Positions 34,502 to 47,981 of a DNA stretch of 64,000 bases are shown in pieces. The first letter of the stretch is position 1. Each line of letters opens with the position of its first letter. Origin of the DNA: Trichosphaerium sp. ATCC 40318 (taxonomy: Eukaryota; Discosea; Flabellinia; Trichosidae); the NCBI GenBank assembly GCA_038496445.1, contig JALMLS010000232.1:186001-250000 (forward strand). Reading direction: 5' to 3'. The notes beneath the pieces are model-generated. The model was given only the letters and a program-made list of their open reading frames with translations. It was not told the DNA's origin and did not search any database. Position numbers and translations under genes: made by a program.

Positions 34502-35080
34502 TTACGCATAGTGCGTGCCATTTATGCATGGAATAGCATCAGATATTGGTTTTGTAAAGAAATTGCAATAAATGTACGTCGTGCTTCCTTCATCATCAAA
34601 AGCGTTTAGAGTCTCAGCAATGACTAGTCCCATAAAGCTAGTATACATTACACCACTTGAGCCGTCAAGGAACTCTTTTAGGACGTATGAAATAAAATGT
34701 CTGTCCCTGCTCTCTCTGTCCGGTATTTTCGATTTTTGATAACGTAGAACGAACCCATAGATAGAAGCAAATACAGCCATGAGTGTTGTCTCCAAATACT
34801 CGAAAACAGCCATTCGCGTAAACATGTAACCGAGGATGCTTGCTGCTACTATTGTATTGAGCGCAACATGAAAGTGAGGGTTAATACACAGAATGCTGGC
34901 AAGTAGAAGATCTATAAAGATGACTATGGAGTGAATCAAATACGTCGTGCTTATACACCCAAATGTAAGTCTCACTACCAAGTGGAGTACGTTTAAAGAG
35001 CATAATCCAAGAAATACGCTTTTTGTTTGGAAATCAGGGCAACGCTTTGCATACCACGTCTTTACAGTGTCTTTTACCAT
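34502..35080 (-). CDS. small multi-pass membrane protein
   Basis: A 192-codon single exon. It has four or five hydrophobic segments: VFLGLCSLNVLHLVVRLTFG, LIHSIVIFIDLLLASILCI, ALNTIVAASILGYMFTRMAVF, TTLMAVFASIYGFVLRY and probably VMYTSFMGLVIAETL. Loops are basic on one side (YQKSKIPDRESRDRH). No family recognised and no catalytic motif seen. Intronless like its F-box neighbour, which is unusual here. Confidence 0.6.
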   Translation of the reverse strand: MVKDTVKTWYAKRCPDFQTKSVFLGLCSLNVLHLVVRLTFGCISTTYLIHSIVIFIDLLLASILCINPHFHVALNTIVAASILGYMFTRMAVFEYLETTLMAVFASIYGFVLRYQKSKIPDRESRDRHFISYVLKEFLDGSSGVMYTSFMGLVIAETLNAFDDEGSTTYIYCNFFTKPISDAIPCINGTHYA

Positions 35081-35370
35081 TTTATGTTATTCTCGTGCAT
35101 TTGTCGGCTTTATGTAACGACTTATTCTGAAATTCACAAAAAAGCATGAAAAAAAATACCAAAAATAAAATTGTTTTAAAATGAGATTCTCCGTGTACGA
35201 CCCATAGTAGGGAGAAAAAACAGTTTGTTTACCTCTACAAAAGCGTACATAATACAAACATAGCTATACACAACACAACCCGCATTCTGGATATCTTTGT
35301 GGTTTTATTTTTCAACTTTTTTTTTTTCTTTCTTTTATGAATTACTAACACTTTTTCTTTTAGCTTGTTT

Positions 35371-38300
35371 TTAGAGTTCAACAAGCGTTTGTGGTGTGTT
35401 ATTACCAGCTTCAATATCATCTACTCGTGGGTCAAACTCATCATCAGAGCTCTGAGCTTTTTCTTCTCCTGGTTCATCATGATCTGAATCGTTGTCGAGA
35501 TCAATAGGCTTAGCTAATGTCACGTGTCAGCAAACCGTAAAAATTATTTGAAAAAAAAAAGAATTTCTCCGTACCGTCATCCTCAATATGCTCGTCGTCT
35601 TGTTGGATAGAAGCATAGTTTGCTGGAGGTGGCGTGAAGGCTGGTAGCATCTAAAAAAAATTTAGTCATCCGAAAAGCGTAACAACCCAAAGAAAAAAAC
35701 CAAAGAAACATTGAGATGGTCCTGTACCTTTTCAGGGATAACTGTGCTGAGACATCCTCTAACTCCAGCATGTTTACCACTTATATACCACAGAGCGCCA
35801 AGAATAGCTACTAGTAGTACAACTAGAACAAAGATAACGAAAATAGCACGCTACAGTAAAAAGTAAGAACAGTAGGAAAAAAAGTAAAAAAAACCAAAGA
35901 GAAGTTCGTACACCAACATGCGTCTCGTGAATTGGTTTGGCAGCAGCTGTTGGGGCTGGAGTAGGAGAGGCTACGAATACAAGGTAAGTGGGGCGCTTTT
36001 AAAGGAAAATAAAAGACATACAAGGAGGACAAGGTGTCTCTACTGGAAATCTGTCTTGGATACCCTTAGTTTTATCACATTGGTTTCCAGGTACTAAACG
36101 GTAACCTAATAGTACAATTCGTTAGGTTTTTAAAAGTCAAGAACGATCGTTTAAGAACTTTATCCAAAAAAAAACAAAAAAACTAACCTTGAGTTTTATG
36201 CCAAGTACCATCACATTGTGAAGGTGGAAGATTAGGATCGTATTCTGGGCATTTTTCATCTTCAGTGTTGAATACACATTTACCATTATCATCTTCAACA
36301 AAGCAATAATCACTGTACAATGTCAGTGAACGAAAAGTTTGGTTTTTTTTTTTGGTTTCGTACCATTCAAAATCTTCTTCAGAACAAGGACAAACAGATA
36401 CCTTGAGGTACTTAGTTGCATTAAACTCTGGACCATTGTAACAATCTCTGAAAGGTTTGCGGCGTATGTATTGAACACGTTGACCCATGAGACACTAAAA
36501 TCAAGTTACGACGAAGAAGAGTCATTAAAGTTGAGACTTTGGTTTTTTTTGAAAAAAGCGTTGTACCTTATCAGTTGTAACAGAATCAGAAGGAGACCAT
36601 TTTTCGTAGTCTGATTCTTCGCTACCAGGAGAAGCCAAGTTACATTGTGTAGGCTTTTGGTTAGAGAAATCAAGGTGTAAAATAACACCCTTTGAAGGAT
36701 CAGCTTCAGTTGGACGACTAAAACAAAAAACCAGTAAACACTTAAATTATCCACGTGACTTAAAAAAAACACCAAATATTATGCTTACCGAGTACCCCAA
36801 GCAATGAATTTTGTAGATAAAGCACCAGGTTCTGATATGATGTTTGTTATATCTACCTTTTCGAATTTTGCATCAGCAGTGAAGTTACATGTAGACCATT
36901 TTTGTCCTTCAGTCCACGTGTACCTATTCTCAAATAGTCAGAAAGTGACACACTCAGTACACCCCACAGCTACAGGGTATGAAGACTAAAAAAAGACGTA
37001 CAAGATGCTATCGGTTTCATATGTATCAGCTGCAGCTACTACGAGCGCACCAGCATTGCTAATCTCATATACGACGGATTCATTATAAAATTGAGTCCAA
37101 GTCCAACCAGCATCTCTGAATTATACCCAAAGTTAGTTAATCCATCCATGGTGGATAAAAAGAAATTCTCTAAGCAAACGTACCTAGATATATATGTCTT
37201 TACATTGCTTACATCTGTGATATCATTTAAAGAACTACCAGTTGTTCCTTGACCAAGCAAGATACCAACAGCATTTGGTCGGGAATAAAAATACCCGTAA
37301 ACATTATTGGTCGTTGATTTCCCGTACAAGTTCAAGAAGCACCCAGTATCTTCAGGGCATACAGAACCTTCAGGTGCTCGTAGTCTATTCCATCTACCAC
37401 CCATGTCATAAGAAACGTGTGTAGCAAACTCTTGACTCTCAGATGGATTCGTTATGTAAGCATTTGCCATGTAAACACCGTGTAAGCCACCAACGCGTGA
37501 GAAATCAATTGGCAAGCCACCAGGGGAACGGATATTGTACCGGTGCTTCTAATGTGATATTAGAGATGTGCATTATATAGTTTAACACTTCTTCAAGCCA
37601 ATAAAAAAATGGCTTGCGTCAAGAAAAAAAAATCCAATAAAATAAAAAAAAGAAAACCGATGATTACGCACTTTGTTGTATTTCAAGGACTCTGTAAATG
37701 TTTTATCCAATCCATCACTTACGTACAAATTACCCCAAAGAGAGGATCTAAGTTTGATATTGTTTAGTACAAATGGTTTAATCTTCAAATAAAAAATTAA
37801 AAAGGTACATACCCATGTTGTACATTGATGAATGCGGCGCCATTGTATGAGTCAAGGATGGTGTATCCGTTTTCAGATAGCTCTGTAGAGAATACTGTTT
37901 GTTGGAAGCTATCACCACTATCTCTAGATGTAGAGAGTCCAAGTTTATGAAAGTTACCATCCTTGTACCACTGTAGAAAAAAAAAATTAGCAAGAGAATA
38001 AATTTTTTTTTGAAATTAGACTCACGTTAGCAGCGTATAGAGCTTCGGCCTTCTGGTAGTATAAAACACCAGCACAGCTACGCAATAGAACCTTAGTAGG
38101 CTTTGAAGCATCAAACAAGTCTTCAGAACTAAGATAAACGAGTTAGAAACAACAACGAAAAAAAACATTTTAAAATAAAGTATTTTATAATTTAAATGGA
38201 TTGTTAGTGTAGCGTACCGTGTAAGGATTCTATCATATACAGATTTAGACTGGAAAGATCCTCTCTTGTCTTCCCATTCCCATGCGAAAAGACGAGTATT

Positions 38301-39333
38301 TGGAATATCACCTTTACCAGAATTTGCCCAGTATGCGTCTACAACGTATTTACGAAGTAGTTTCCATGTTGCGCCCATATCTTTACTCAAGTACAACTAC
38401 TCTGGAGGTCAGAAAATACCAAACAAGACAAAAGTCTCAGAAATTTTTTTTCAATTTTTTGGGAAATGATGACATATAGATATCATCAAATAACGTACGT
38501 TCATTTCGCATACGCCTCCAGATGTGCATTCGGTATTGATACCTAAACGATTTTTTTTTGTAAATTTTTTATCGAATTTACGAAAAAAATGTTTTACTCT
38601 GTCCTACCTGTATCAACAACCCAATCAGGTGTTGTTGGATGTACTTTGACACGTGTATTCATCCAAAAACCAGTTTCATGACGTGTTAAAGTACTTGCTA
38701 GAGAAGAGTATTAGTAAGGGTTTTTTTCGGTTTTTGTGTTGAAATTTAGAAGTCAAATCGGATTTAGGACTAGACTTTCGTTCGAAGGCGTATTTACGTA
38801 CCAGCATCCCTGGATACCCACGTAACATTACGGTGCTGTGCTAGATAGTAATATTAGGTTAATTCAGAGCGAGAAATACGCACTCAAGAACAAAACACTG
38901 TTTTTATCCTTGCCAACAATTATTTTAGTGACGTGATCGTCTCCAAAACCCATTTGTGTCCATGTACTACCCTATCGGCAAGTGATTGAGCTGTGAGTAA
39001 TTATTTAATTCTAAAAGATACCTCGTCTGGGCTTCTCCATACGGATTGGTCATCCGCTTGAATGAGTACAACCTTTAATGACGTCAAACGAACGATAGCG
39101 AAAAAGTTACTTGACGTTACCTGATTTTTTGTGCCTAGGTATGTGGGCTGGCCTACTACTTCTCCAGGGATTGTTTGCTATAAGTAATATTAATATTAAA
39201 GCAAGTTTTATTTTAAACGGGCGAAATCATGTACCTCAGTGATAGTTACTTTGCCATCTGAGCACTGAACGGATACTGACTTGCAGATCTGTACAGAAGC
39301 CAAAAACACGATCAAATAAACGATCAGCTTCAT
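35371..39333 (-). CDS. sortilin-type VPS10-domain sorting receptor
   Basis: A type I receptor that probably carries luminal cargo between Golgi and endosome or lysosome. It starts with a signal peptide (MKLIVYLIVFLASVQICKS). A ten-bladed VPS10 propeller follows, marked by Asp-box motifs (SPDEGSTWTQ, SRDSGDSFQQ, SKDMGATWKLL, YDMGGRWNRL). The Cys-rich 10CC region comes next (IRRKPFRDCYNG...VCPCSEEDFEWYE), with the usual DFEC reading DFEW. Then a transmembrane helix (AIFVIFVLVVLLVAILGALWYI) and an acidic cytoplasmic tail (DSDHDEPGEEKAQSSDDEFDPRVDD) resembling acidic-cluster sorting signals. At least fifteen introns, often with ACGTAC on the plus strand, which is the GTACGT donor. Identity is strong; cargo unknown. 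It could serve vacuolar hydrolase sorting as in yeast Vps10. Confidence 0.9.
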
Positions 39334-40294
39334 ATGTGCTACCACAGGTTATTTTTTTAAATGATGGGGTTGTGGTTCGCAAAATTTCAAGCTTAGAGCA
39401 AAAAAACTTTTCCGGGAGCGAAGAATTCTTCCGCGGTTTACTTTTTTTTACTATTTGGACCGGTCAAACTACGAATGGACGCTGTTATTGAACGTGCTCC
39501 AACCGCCTGTTACCTATATAACCTGTGAACCATAAGTTTTGATCCGCCCTGAACGTTTTTAATCTTTTAGAACGAAACAGCGTGTATTTGAAAGCGTTTT
39601 CCGCAGCTACCTTGTTTGATACTGAGCAACGGAGCGTTTGCTACTTCAGTTTTTTTTACGTGACGTACAGGTACACGTGCGTGAGTAAGCAGCGAAGATA
39701 AACATGGTTGAGGTTTTTCTCAATTGGATAATCCGTTACTAATATTTCAAGGACTTCCAAGCACCCTTCGCACGGTTTGTGGAATCCTCGAGTAGGAATG
39801 TCAATATTAGGCAACGAGTAACTACAACGACACAATGTTGTGGTAACCTCCAAGGCAAGTTTCTTATATTCGTGCTGCGTAGGTTAGACAAGCGAATGTT
39901 GTCCTGAAAGCTGGTTGTACAATGACATAAACAGGCTATTGTTCTCTTGCCTCTGACTACAGTCCTAAATACATTTTGCTCAAGCTACGTGCACAAGGTT
40001 GATATTGAACAATCAAGATGATTAGCTAAAGAATGCTCATTCACCATTATACTTTAAGTCAGCTTGTCCCGCCCTCATCTACTTCATTTGGGAGAATTTC
40101 TTGGATGGGACACTGAATCGGTTTTTGGTTTTTACTTTCAAGTGCTCGAGAAGGGATAATGCTAAAATATAAACAGACAAGTCAACATAAATAAAAGAAA
40201 TTTTTGGGCTGTCTTAATGGAGACTAAACTGATAGTCGTCTATTATGCTTGGTAACTTCAACATTGTTACAATGGCGTCACAAAGCGTCTTTAT
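39334..40294. other. intergenic region, about 1 kb
   Basis: Upstream of the sortilin-type gene and downstream of the nucleotidase gene. Short frames only; no RNA gene seen. Confidence 0.5.
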
Positions 40295-41888
40295 TTACTG
40301 TACAATATTCTCAACAATAGATAGTTTCTTTATAGTATATGAAGCAGCAATCTCCATATTCGCCAAAGAAGGATTATTAAAAGGTTTTACTTTTTTACCT
40401 TTTTTAAGTGAAACAATAGTAGATGCTTTAACAACATCATTACCACTACTACTACTACTACTGTTGGATACATTGTATGACTTGTGAGTGATAAACCTTT
40501 GATTCCATTTTTTACAAAAACACGTGATATCAGATGAATAAATATCAGAGTATTGATGAAGTAAACCCATCCATAAACTGAAACTACCATCTTGACAATA
40601 AAAAAAAGAACCCATTGTAGCTGAATTTGATATTGCTCCTCCTTTTGTATTATCCTTAGATATTATACTTTCAAGCTCTTCACAGATACCAACAGTAGTC
40701 CATTCTGTTGTACGTTTAGCACCTGCAAGATCTGCAATAAAATCATCACCAAAGTAACAGACTTTCTTGTTTTTCAAGTGAGGTAATAAATATGCAATAT
40801 TCCCTCCATAGTAAGACTCTCCTATGCTTACTTTACTTGCTTTACCATTACGCTCACCATTCTTTGTGGCTAATATATCTTATTAGATTAAATGATTTAT
40901 GTACAAGGCATACCATAAAGTGTACAATCAAGTCCAAAATAATAAGGTTTTTTTGCTCTATAAATAGAAAAATCAAATAAAGATTGCCATCCTTTACCAA
41001 AAGCGTAATCAAGTAGAATAGCTGTATATCTGTAATTTGAGTTTGTAAGAAGGAAGAGCTTCTTTCCATTATCACGTAGTTCTTTCAATAATTCTCTAAC
41101 TTCTGTTCTAGGAAAGATATACTTCGATGCTTGTCCGTTCCTAAAAGGAGCGAAATAACTTGAAGTTTCAAAATCACCAAAAAGGTGATTTAGACCACTA
41201 GATAGGTCGTTGAATATTTCAAGATAGCTATCACTATCACCACCAATGATATCTTGACGATGAATAAGGTCACAATACAGTACAAACGCAGGTAATTCAA
41301 AAAAAGAGCGACCAGCCCAAAACCTTGATTAAAAGTCAGTTTTTCGTTCCAGTAAAGGATAGTGACTGCGCTCACCTGGTACTAACGACGCCGTTGTAAT
41401 CAATGGGCTGATTTTTATACGTAGCATCAATTTCAGCGCGGCTCAAGCGTTTATGTCCATGTAGTGCTACCTAGGACAAGTTACGTTGTGTGTATGGTAT
41501 GTCAAACTTACCTGTACGTGTAGTGAAGCGTCAACGCTAAGGAGATTGCCTGCACGTTGGTTAGCGATATGTCAAGAGCTATTTTTTGGTACCGTGTTCT
41601 TTATCCATAATAACACCTCTCATGGCTCTACTAGCGTCGCAAATAGCCTAGAACAGTAAACATTGGTTTCTTCGGAGCGTGTACGTACAATATTACGTAA
41701 TTCTTTGCCATAGCGTTGATTTTGCGATAAGAAATCCACCAACCCGTTGAAAACAAGCTCATTTATGGCAGGGACATTGTAGCGTATCAACTACTATAAT
41801 TAACACATTACCGCAAGTGCCATACTCGTACTGTGTTATCCAAGTCAAACCCAAACCAATCGTAGTCTTCTAAACAAAAATCTGACAT
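40295..41888 (-). CDS. HAD-family 5'-nucleotidase-like protein (NT5DC1 type)
   Basis: The N-terminus MSDFCLEDYDWFGFDLDNT contains the HAD nucleophile motif DxD. After a 41-base intron the protein continues LIRYNVPAINELVFNGLVDFL, matching the N-terminus of NT5DC1/purine 5'-nucleotidase-like proteins. Motif II is in KLFLLTNSNYRYT, followed by DFSIYRAKKPYYF. The late acidic motif IV is in KVCYFGDDFIADLAGAKR. The C-terminal third includes a serine run encoded by ACT/AGT repeats near 40440. By family, it hydrolyses nucleoside monophosphates or is a HAD protein of unknown substrate; NT5DC members are poorly characterised. Cytosolic localisation inferred from lack of a signal peptide. Exon borders near 40780-40880 are not certain. 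Confidence 0.85.
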
Positions 41889-42020
41889 TTTGATTCTAGG
41901 GTTGCTTAATAGCAATTTTTCTTAAGTCAATTGTGTCTTTTGTGGGCTCTTGGTGGCAATGATTTCACTATTACAATACTGTACTTGTTGTACAACGTAA
42001 AAAGTACTTTAATTCCATAT

Positions 42021-45000
42021 TTATCTTACAATTCTTTGGACACGTTTTCTTCGTTTCTTTTTTTTCCTTCTCTTTTTTGGTTGCTCCTCATCATTCTCTT
42101 CACGTTCTTGTCTTTCTAAGTCATGTATGGTTGGTAAAGCAGGTCCATACTCAGGTCCTTGTGATTTATCATCTTTCTTCTCTTTTTTAGGCCTCTCAAC
42201 AGTCTCACCTTCAAAGATATTTAGCAAACAAGCTAATTAATGTACTCTTCACCTGTAAGAATCTCATACTCCTCTTCTGTAATTTTTCTTTTCTTGAGTG
42301 CTTGTAAACATTTCCACTCCTCTAAGATATCCTTTTTGAACACTATTAGATAAATGTCAAACTAGTTACAGCGTTACCATAGCAGCAGCTTTCTCCTCTG
42401 CTTTTCTTTTTCGGAATTTCTTGTTTCTTTCCATCTTTTTCTTAATCTCTGCTTTGCGCCTATATGTACTTTAATAATGAATGTATTGGTAACTTGAATG
42501 TGTACTGTTTTTCTCTTTTCTTCAATTCTCTAAGTTGTGATAACCTACACAAGAAAATTAAATAAAAATAATTTCGTTCTTTAAAAACAGTACCTGACAG
42601 CTTCTCTCTTATTATCTGACCAAGGAATGACATCTGGATCAGCTACTGTATCTTCATAGTCTATATTTTCTCTAGGAATCTCTAGTAATGAAGGGACCTA
42701 GCTTTGTGTTACTTTTGCCAAACTGTTAAAGACGTTTTTTTTTTTTTTCCTGCTCAGCATAAAGTTTCAACGTGACGTACATGAACAAGTGCGAAAGACT
42801 CACATAATTCGGTCAAGTTGAGATTAGCATGAGTGAATATGTATTTACAAACATGTTCCTTGTAGCCACGCATGTACGATAGAAAAGCAGTGATACTCTA
42901 AATGCAGGAAAAAAATGAGAATGTCACAATGAGTACAAAGTGTCAAAAAATCGTATGTCAAAGAACACAGTACCAATGAAAACATTTCTCTCTTTGCAGC
43001 ACAAAACTCTTTAATTTGAGGTATATAATTTTCAAACGTTGAAAAATCTCGATCTGTTGATTCACGTATTGGTATCTGACGAACACCCAAGAAATCTAAA
43101 AACACCATCAATAACTCCATCCAAAAAAATCACCCAAAAAAGTTTTTCTTACCAACATAAAGCTTCTCACTTGGTAATAGGAATAATATAGCTTTACCAG
43201 AATTTCCTGCACGTGCAGTTCGCCCTTGATTAAATTTAGTAAAGGAACACAGAACAAATAAAAGCCGTAGTTAAGGAGTACTTTGTGAGCTCTTTTAGAA
43301 AACTGACAAAAAAAAATCTATCTAACGCCGTACCTATTCTATGTACAAATACGTCAGGTTGTAGTGGAGGATCATATTGAATGATAACATCTACAGCAGG
43401 GAAATCAAGTCCTCTAGCATATACATCTGTACATAAAAGTACGATACCATTGTCAGCATCATGCATTTGTTTTTGAATCGCTAAAACAAATTATAAGCAA
43501 TCATTTAAGTTAGATTATGTACTTAATCGCTTTTCTGTTGGTACGCCACCATGTACACTAATAACATCTTTATACCTTTGACGAAGTTCTGGTACTTTTC
43601 GGAATATCTAAGGGCGATCTCTTTTAGAAAAAAAGTTGTCTTTCGTGAACACATACCAAATGAAAGTAATCAACCATTTTTCTGGTAAGAAAGAAAACAA
43701 CGATTTTTTGTCCTCTGTTCTCATCCAATATTTGCAAGAGACACCCAAGCTTTTTATGTGATGGCACGTACACGTATGTATTATCAAGGCTACAACCAAA
43801 CAATTACATAAAAAAACTTCCACAGTGTACAACAGCGCCAAAAAAAAAAAAGAAGGAAAAAAAACTACGAACCTTGTTGGAATCATTTGAGTGCCTAGCA
43901 AGGCATCATTTGACTTAACTGTAATATCAATTTTAATAGGGTTCCTGAGTCCAACTAAATAAAACAACGTCAATTTCAATCCTCAAATAAATAAGAAGAG
44001 TAATAACCTTTCATCAACTGTCTAACTTGCTTCGTCTGAGTTGCAGAAAAAAGACCCTTTTAAATAAATGTAAGAAGCTATTATCTTGATGCCAAGTGAG
44101 GACATACTGTTCGTCTTTGGCGTGGTAAACGTTGTAGAATATGAGAAACAGATACTTGGAAACCCATATCCAGAATTCTATCTGCTTCATCAAGTATAAG
44201 TACTTCTAATTCACTTGTATTAAAATCAGCCATTCTGTTCAATAAATCTTCCAATCTTCCTAAAAAAAAGAAAATTAATACAAACAACGCCAATATGAAG
44301 AAAGGAAAAAACTGTAACAACAATAAGCGATTTTTGAAACATATTAGATTTTTTTGGTCACGAGTTTGCAACGCTGGCAAGCGATTTGGTTTGCATAGAT
44401 TAGCGTCATTTAGAGTATCTATAACGTACCAGGTGTTCCTGTTATAATTGTAGCTCCCCTACCACGCATAGTGGCCATATCTTCTTCTACATTTGTACCA
44501 CCATAAGTTACAAGTTCAGTGATTTGTGGAATATGTTTTGCGAATCTAGCTGCTACTTGATGTATTTGTTCGGCTAATTCCCTATCATATATTAATAAAC
44601 ATACTGTCTTGGTGATAACAGAATCATGTTTGACAAATTTTAATGAAAGGGAGCTGAGATTTTTAGCGTTTTTTTTAACACACCTTGTGGGCGAAATAAT
44701 TAGACACCCAACTTGATCTTTCCGTAGCGGTCTCTCTCGTCGCAGAATCATTTCTATCGCCGGTACAATAAATGCCAGTGTTTTTCCTGAGCCTGTAGGC
44801 GCCTAGTATCGATAAACAGGTGCTCAGGATTCGATTTATTCGAAAGCAATGGACACAAAGCGATATGGTACCTGTACTGCTACATCCTTAAAGTTTAGGA
44901 ATCTAGGGATAGTTTGGGCTTGAACAGGTGTCATAGTTTCAAATTTGAACTCTTTTTTAAGCACATCTTGTATGAGAGGGTTTAACGTAACGCCGATATC

Positions 45001-45024
45001 ATCCCAACGCCCTGCGATGGCCAT
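42021..45024 (-). CDS. DDX55: DEAD-box RNA helicase DDX55/Spb4 type
   Basis: This helicase acts in 60S ribosomal subunit assembly in the nucleolus, by analogy with Spb4/DDX55. Ordered motifs are: Q-motif [19 protein letters not shown]; Ia, PTRELAEQI; Ib, TPGRLEDLL; II, DEAD in [19 protein letters not shown] after splicing; [50 protein letters not shown]. The 3' region encodes the Spb4-specific extension ([22 protein letters not shown]...[11 protein letters not shown]) and a lysine-rich nucleolar-type tail ending [13 protein letters not shown]. Family specificity is suggested by the [19 protein letters not shown] linker. At least ten introns are present. The start at 45024 gives [14 protein letters not shown]. 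Confidence 0.92.
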
Positions 45025-45493
45025 TTGTAAAAAAAATACGCGTAATAAGCACGCTTGATGTTTTTTCTTTGTCAATGAGCCTACGAGAACTTAATACACT
45101 GTTTGTAAAAAAAATGGTAAAGCATGAAGAAAAAAACCGTCATTGAGCGTAAATGTTTAAATTACAACGAACAGTAACATACAACGTACAATACACTCAA
45201 GCAGACGTCTATCTATGAGGAAATCAGACTATCTTTGACTAGAAGTTCACAGAATTTGTTGACTCTGCTTGTTCACTCGGTTCAAACTGCGCTTCGTATT
45301 TATTTCATACCAAGATTGAACGTAGAGTTAGACACTTTACAGATAGATACACAGTTACATTCAATTTCTATTTGCACGTGTTGCAAACCATACTAAGAAG
45401 AGTTTTTGTGTTGGAATGATTGACGGTCTTTTACCGCTTGTACACAAAGGGTTACTCTTGTGCCCTTTTTTGTTCAATTTCCATGGACATGGG
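45025..45493. other. intergenic region upstream of the helicase gene
   Basis: About 470 bases; one CACGTG at 45375. No coding signal, so it probably holds the helicase promoter and the 3' flank of the membrane protein gene. Confidence 0.5.
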
Positions 45494-46217
45494 TTATTTT
45501 ACATTTTCATTTTCTGTTTGGTCGCTGATTTTGTTCGCACGCCTTCGTTTGGCGTCTCTTTTAAGTTGTTCAAATTCAGCCTCATCAGCAATTTGCATTT
45601 CAATGTGTTTCGCTTTTAGAGCTAAGTTACGTTTAGCACGCGCGGCTACATAAAAATCTATTCCTACATAAATCTAGGTAGAGATTACATTGGTTGTTTC
45701 GAACCAGCAAGTGTCAAAGTTGAAAATAAGATAAGCAATAACGTACGCCAAGAAAAAAACGCGCTCTTTCAGCAATAAACCTGTGTTTTGGTCGTCCTTT
45801 AAACATTATATCCCATGCGATAGGAGGCACTGCTACAATACTAGCCACAACGCCTGAGAGGCCTCTGCCGAAGCTTTTCCAGAGTAAATCGTCTTGTAAT
45901 TTGTCACGGATTTCTATGCGTTCTGTAGCGTTCTCTACGTGCATTATCTCCTCTCTTGTAGGTAACGTATCAGATTCATGTATTAGCATGGCACATTCTC
46001 GAAAATAGTATATTGCCAGTCCTCCCATAACCACAGAAGCCTATTTATCGTAAGGTAATACCGTAAAAGTAACTTTAAATGTTTTTTACAAACAAATAGA
46101 CTAAGCGATCGAAAAATGGCTCGGCATGAATGTGTAGCAGTAAATGCACATATCCTGTACCCCATATTGGAAAAAGCCTTGGTATTGGCTTGCTTGTCTC
46201 AAAATATCCGTTTGCAT
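45494..46217 (-). CDS. small membrane protein of unknown family
   Basis: Exons encode MQTDILRQASQYQGFF, then a hydrophobic segment (ASVVMGGLAIYYFREC). A charged middle with conserved-looking Glu/Arg helices follows (LPTREEIMHVENATERIEIRDKLQDDLLW), then a second hydrophobic stretch (GLSGVVASIVAVPPIAWDIMF). The terminal helix is strongly basic and acidic (ARAKRNLALKAKHIEMQIADEAEFEQLKRDAKRRR). The first intron is either about 130 bases from GTACAGG or is split by an extra small exon reading TGYVHLLLHIHAEPFFDRL; I could not decide. Two membrane segments flanking a conserved loop suggest an organelle or ER protein. No family name can be given. Confidence 0.5.
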
Positions 46218-46402
46218 AGCGACGGCCACAGAGCACTTAAACTTCGGCTATTTAACAATTGAAATGCGTTAATAATGTTGTGTACAACGCCAGTTTCCTT
46301 ACTTATGTACATTTAAGTTTACACGTTTCTTTGAACCCACGTCGCCATGCAACACCTCTCTTCATCCCCAAATGAGGTACTAAATAACATACAATCGATA
46401 TA

Positions 46403-47574
46403 GAACAATTTAAGCTGACAGGGGGTACTTCTATCAAGATTCTAGTACAAATTCTGCAATATGTTGATTTAAGTGATCTATACTCCTGTATGCAAACAAG
46501 TAAACGGTTGTTGGAATGCGCAAGTGATAACATGGTGAGATTTTTTATGGATTCGTTATTTGAACATCCAAACTCTTTTTTGCGTATCACGTGACAATGA
46601 CCTCTTCTGTTTCATCTATACAAAGCCGTTTGTATTTTTCACTTCGAATCACTCAAAGCTGCCAATCTGACGTTGTTTGCAACAGATATGGAAAGTATGT
46701 TTGATTGATATAATAGGTATAATCCCAACTATTGATTCAAAAGACAGCTACAAGGAAACGTACAAACAGTTATCATTGGCATCATCAAGAGCGAGAGTAT
46801 GCCAATTTTTTTTTTTCAGTACTAGCTTACTGACACTCTACTAGAAACAGTATATCGCAGGGAACCATGGTGCTCAACATCTTTTAGACGATAATTATGA
46901 CTTTCAAAATGTGGCTACACATCACGTCGGGTGTGCGTTCCGCGGAGAAAAGAATGTAGTTTCTGAATGGTTCAAAGAAGGCTATAATGTGAATACATTA
47001 CAATACTATACAAGCTTTCTCTACTACGGTAACTTTTGTGATCCAAAACTGGTAAGACCAACACAAACAAACATGTTATATTTAAGGTAACTGATTGTTT
47101 TTATTGGGCAGGCAGTTATAGACAAAGTAGAAGGTATGCAAAAAAAACAGTTTTAAAAAGATTGACTTTTGTCACTTATGTTAATTACTTGTGTATGTAG
47201 GTATCTTTGTTCCTGCGGTTAGATCAAGTGACTATTTTGACTTACGTAATGTTTACTCAGCAGGTATTTTACAAACCCAGTTTTCGCTTCATGTAAGCTA
47301 AATAACACCTTCCGTTTTAGGGACTGTTCTTCATTGGGCATGCATTGGTGGACACCTTGAGATGGTACATGAGATTTTAAGAGTGTACAAAAACGCAGTT
47401 GACCTCACTGTGTTAATACCTGAGTTCAAAGCTACAGCTTTAGATGGTAACTTACAGTACCATGCATTCAACAAAAACTAACATTTATAAGTTGCTACTG
47501 CAAATGGACATCTGGGTATTGTGAGGATATTAAATAGACATTCATTGGTAAATACACCAGCACAAACCACATAG
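46403..47574 (+). CDS. F-box protein with ankyrin-like repeats
   Basis: The first supported exon encodes an F-box (KILVQILQYVDLSDLYSCMQTSKRLLECASDNM). Later exons carry degenerate ankyrin units: SDYFDLRNVYSAG then TVLHWACIGGHLEMVHEILRVYKNA, and ATANGHLGIVRILNRHSLV. An intron after the F-box contains TCACGTGA at 46587. The true start is not resolved: an ATG at 46347 would need an extra junction whose phase does not match. The protein seems to end at TAG 47574, but a GTAAATAC donor just before it could splice into the frame that runs to 47990. Likely an SCF substrate adaptor. Confidence 0.65.
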
Positions 47575-47981
47575 TGAATGATGGTGGTAAATAAACTACG
47601 TGATTTGTACCACGTATCCATAATAAACATGTGATTATTTTTCTTCCAAATGAAAATCAGTCCATTGTTTCACGTTGTAATACCCTTTGTCATTTAATTA
47701 CATTGATCACTGTCACAATCTCGCATACACCACATTATCCCATCCAAGGTATCAACATACCGTTGATCATAAAAGCGGGGATGACATCAATGAATAGGAT
47801 TGCCTATTACGCTTTGTGGTTCAACTTGAAACATCGATTTGGATACACTATCTGTTTTGTTGTCGCATATGCTTTTACAATCCATAGACTCAAAGTGAGA
47901 TCACAAATCATTGTTGTATTGACTTGTGTCCAAAACCATCAAATCAACGCAGCAACGCTTTCAGGTAACTCAAACAAGTTT
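47575..47981 (+). other. possible extra 3' exon or spacer
   Basis: A plus-strand frame is open from about 47631 to 47990 (IIFLPNENQSIVSRC...). It would follow in phase from the F-box/ankyrin gene if the GTAAATAC donor at 47548 is used. The residues do not resemble ankyrin repeats, so I keep it as unassigned. It overlaps slightly the 3' end of the convergent LamG-like gene. Confidence 0.3.

Noticed and set aside
39656-39853. 65-codon minus-strand frame with several Cys
   Set aside because: No family match, no flanking exons and no signal; most likely chance.
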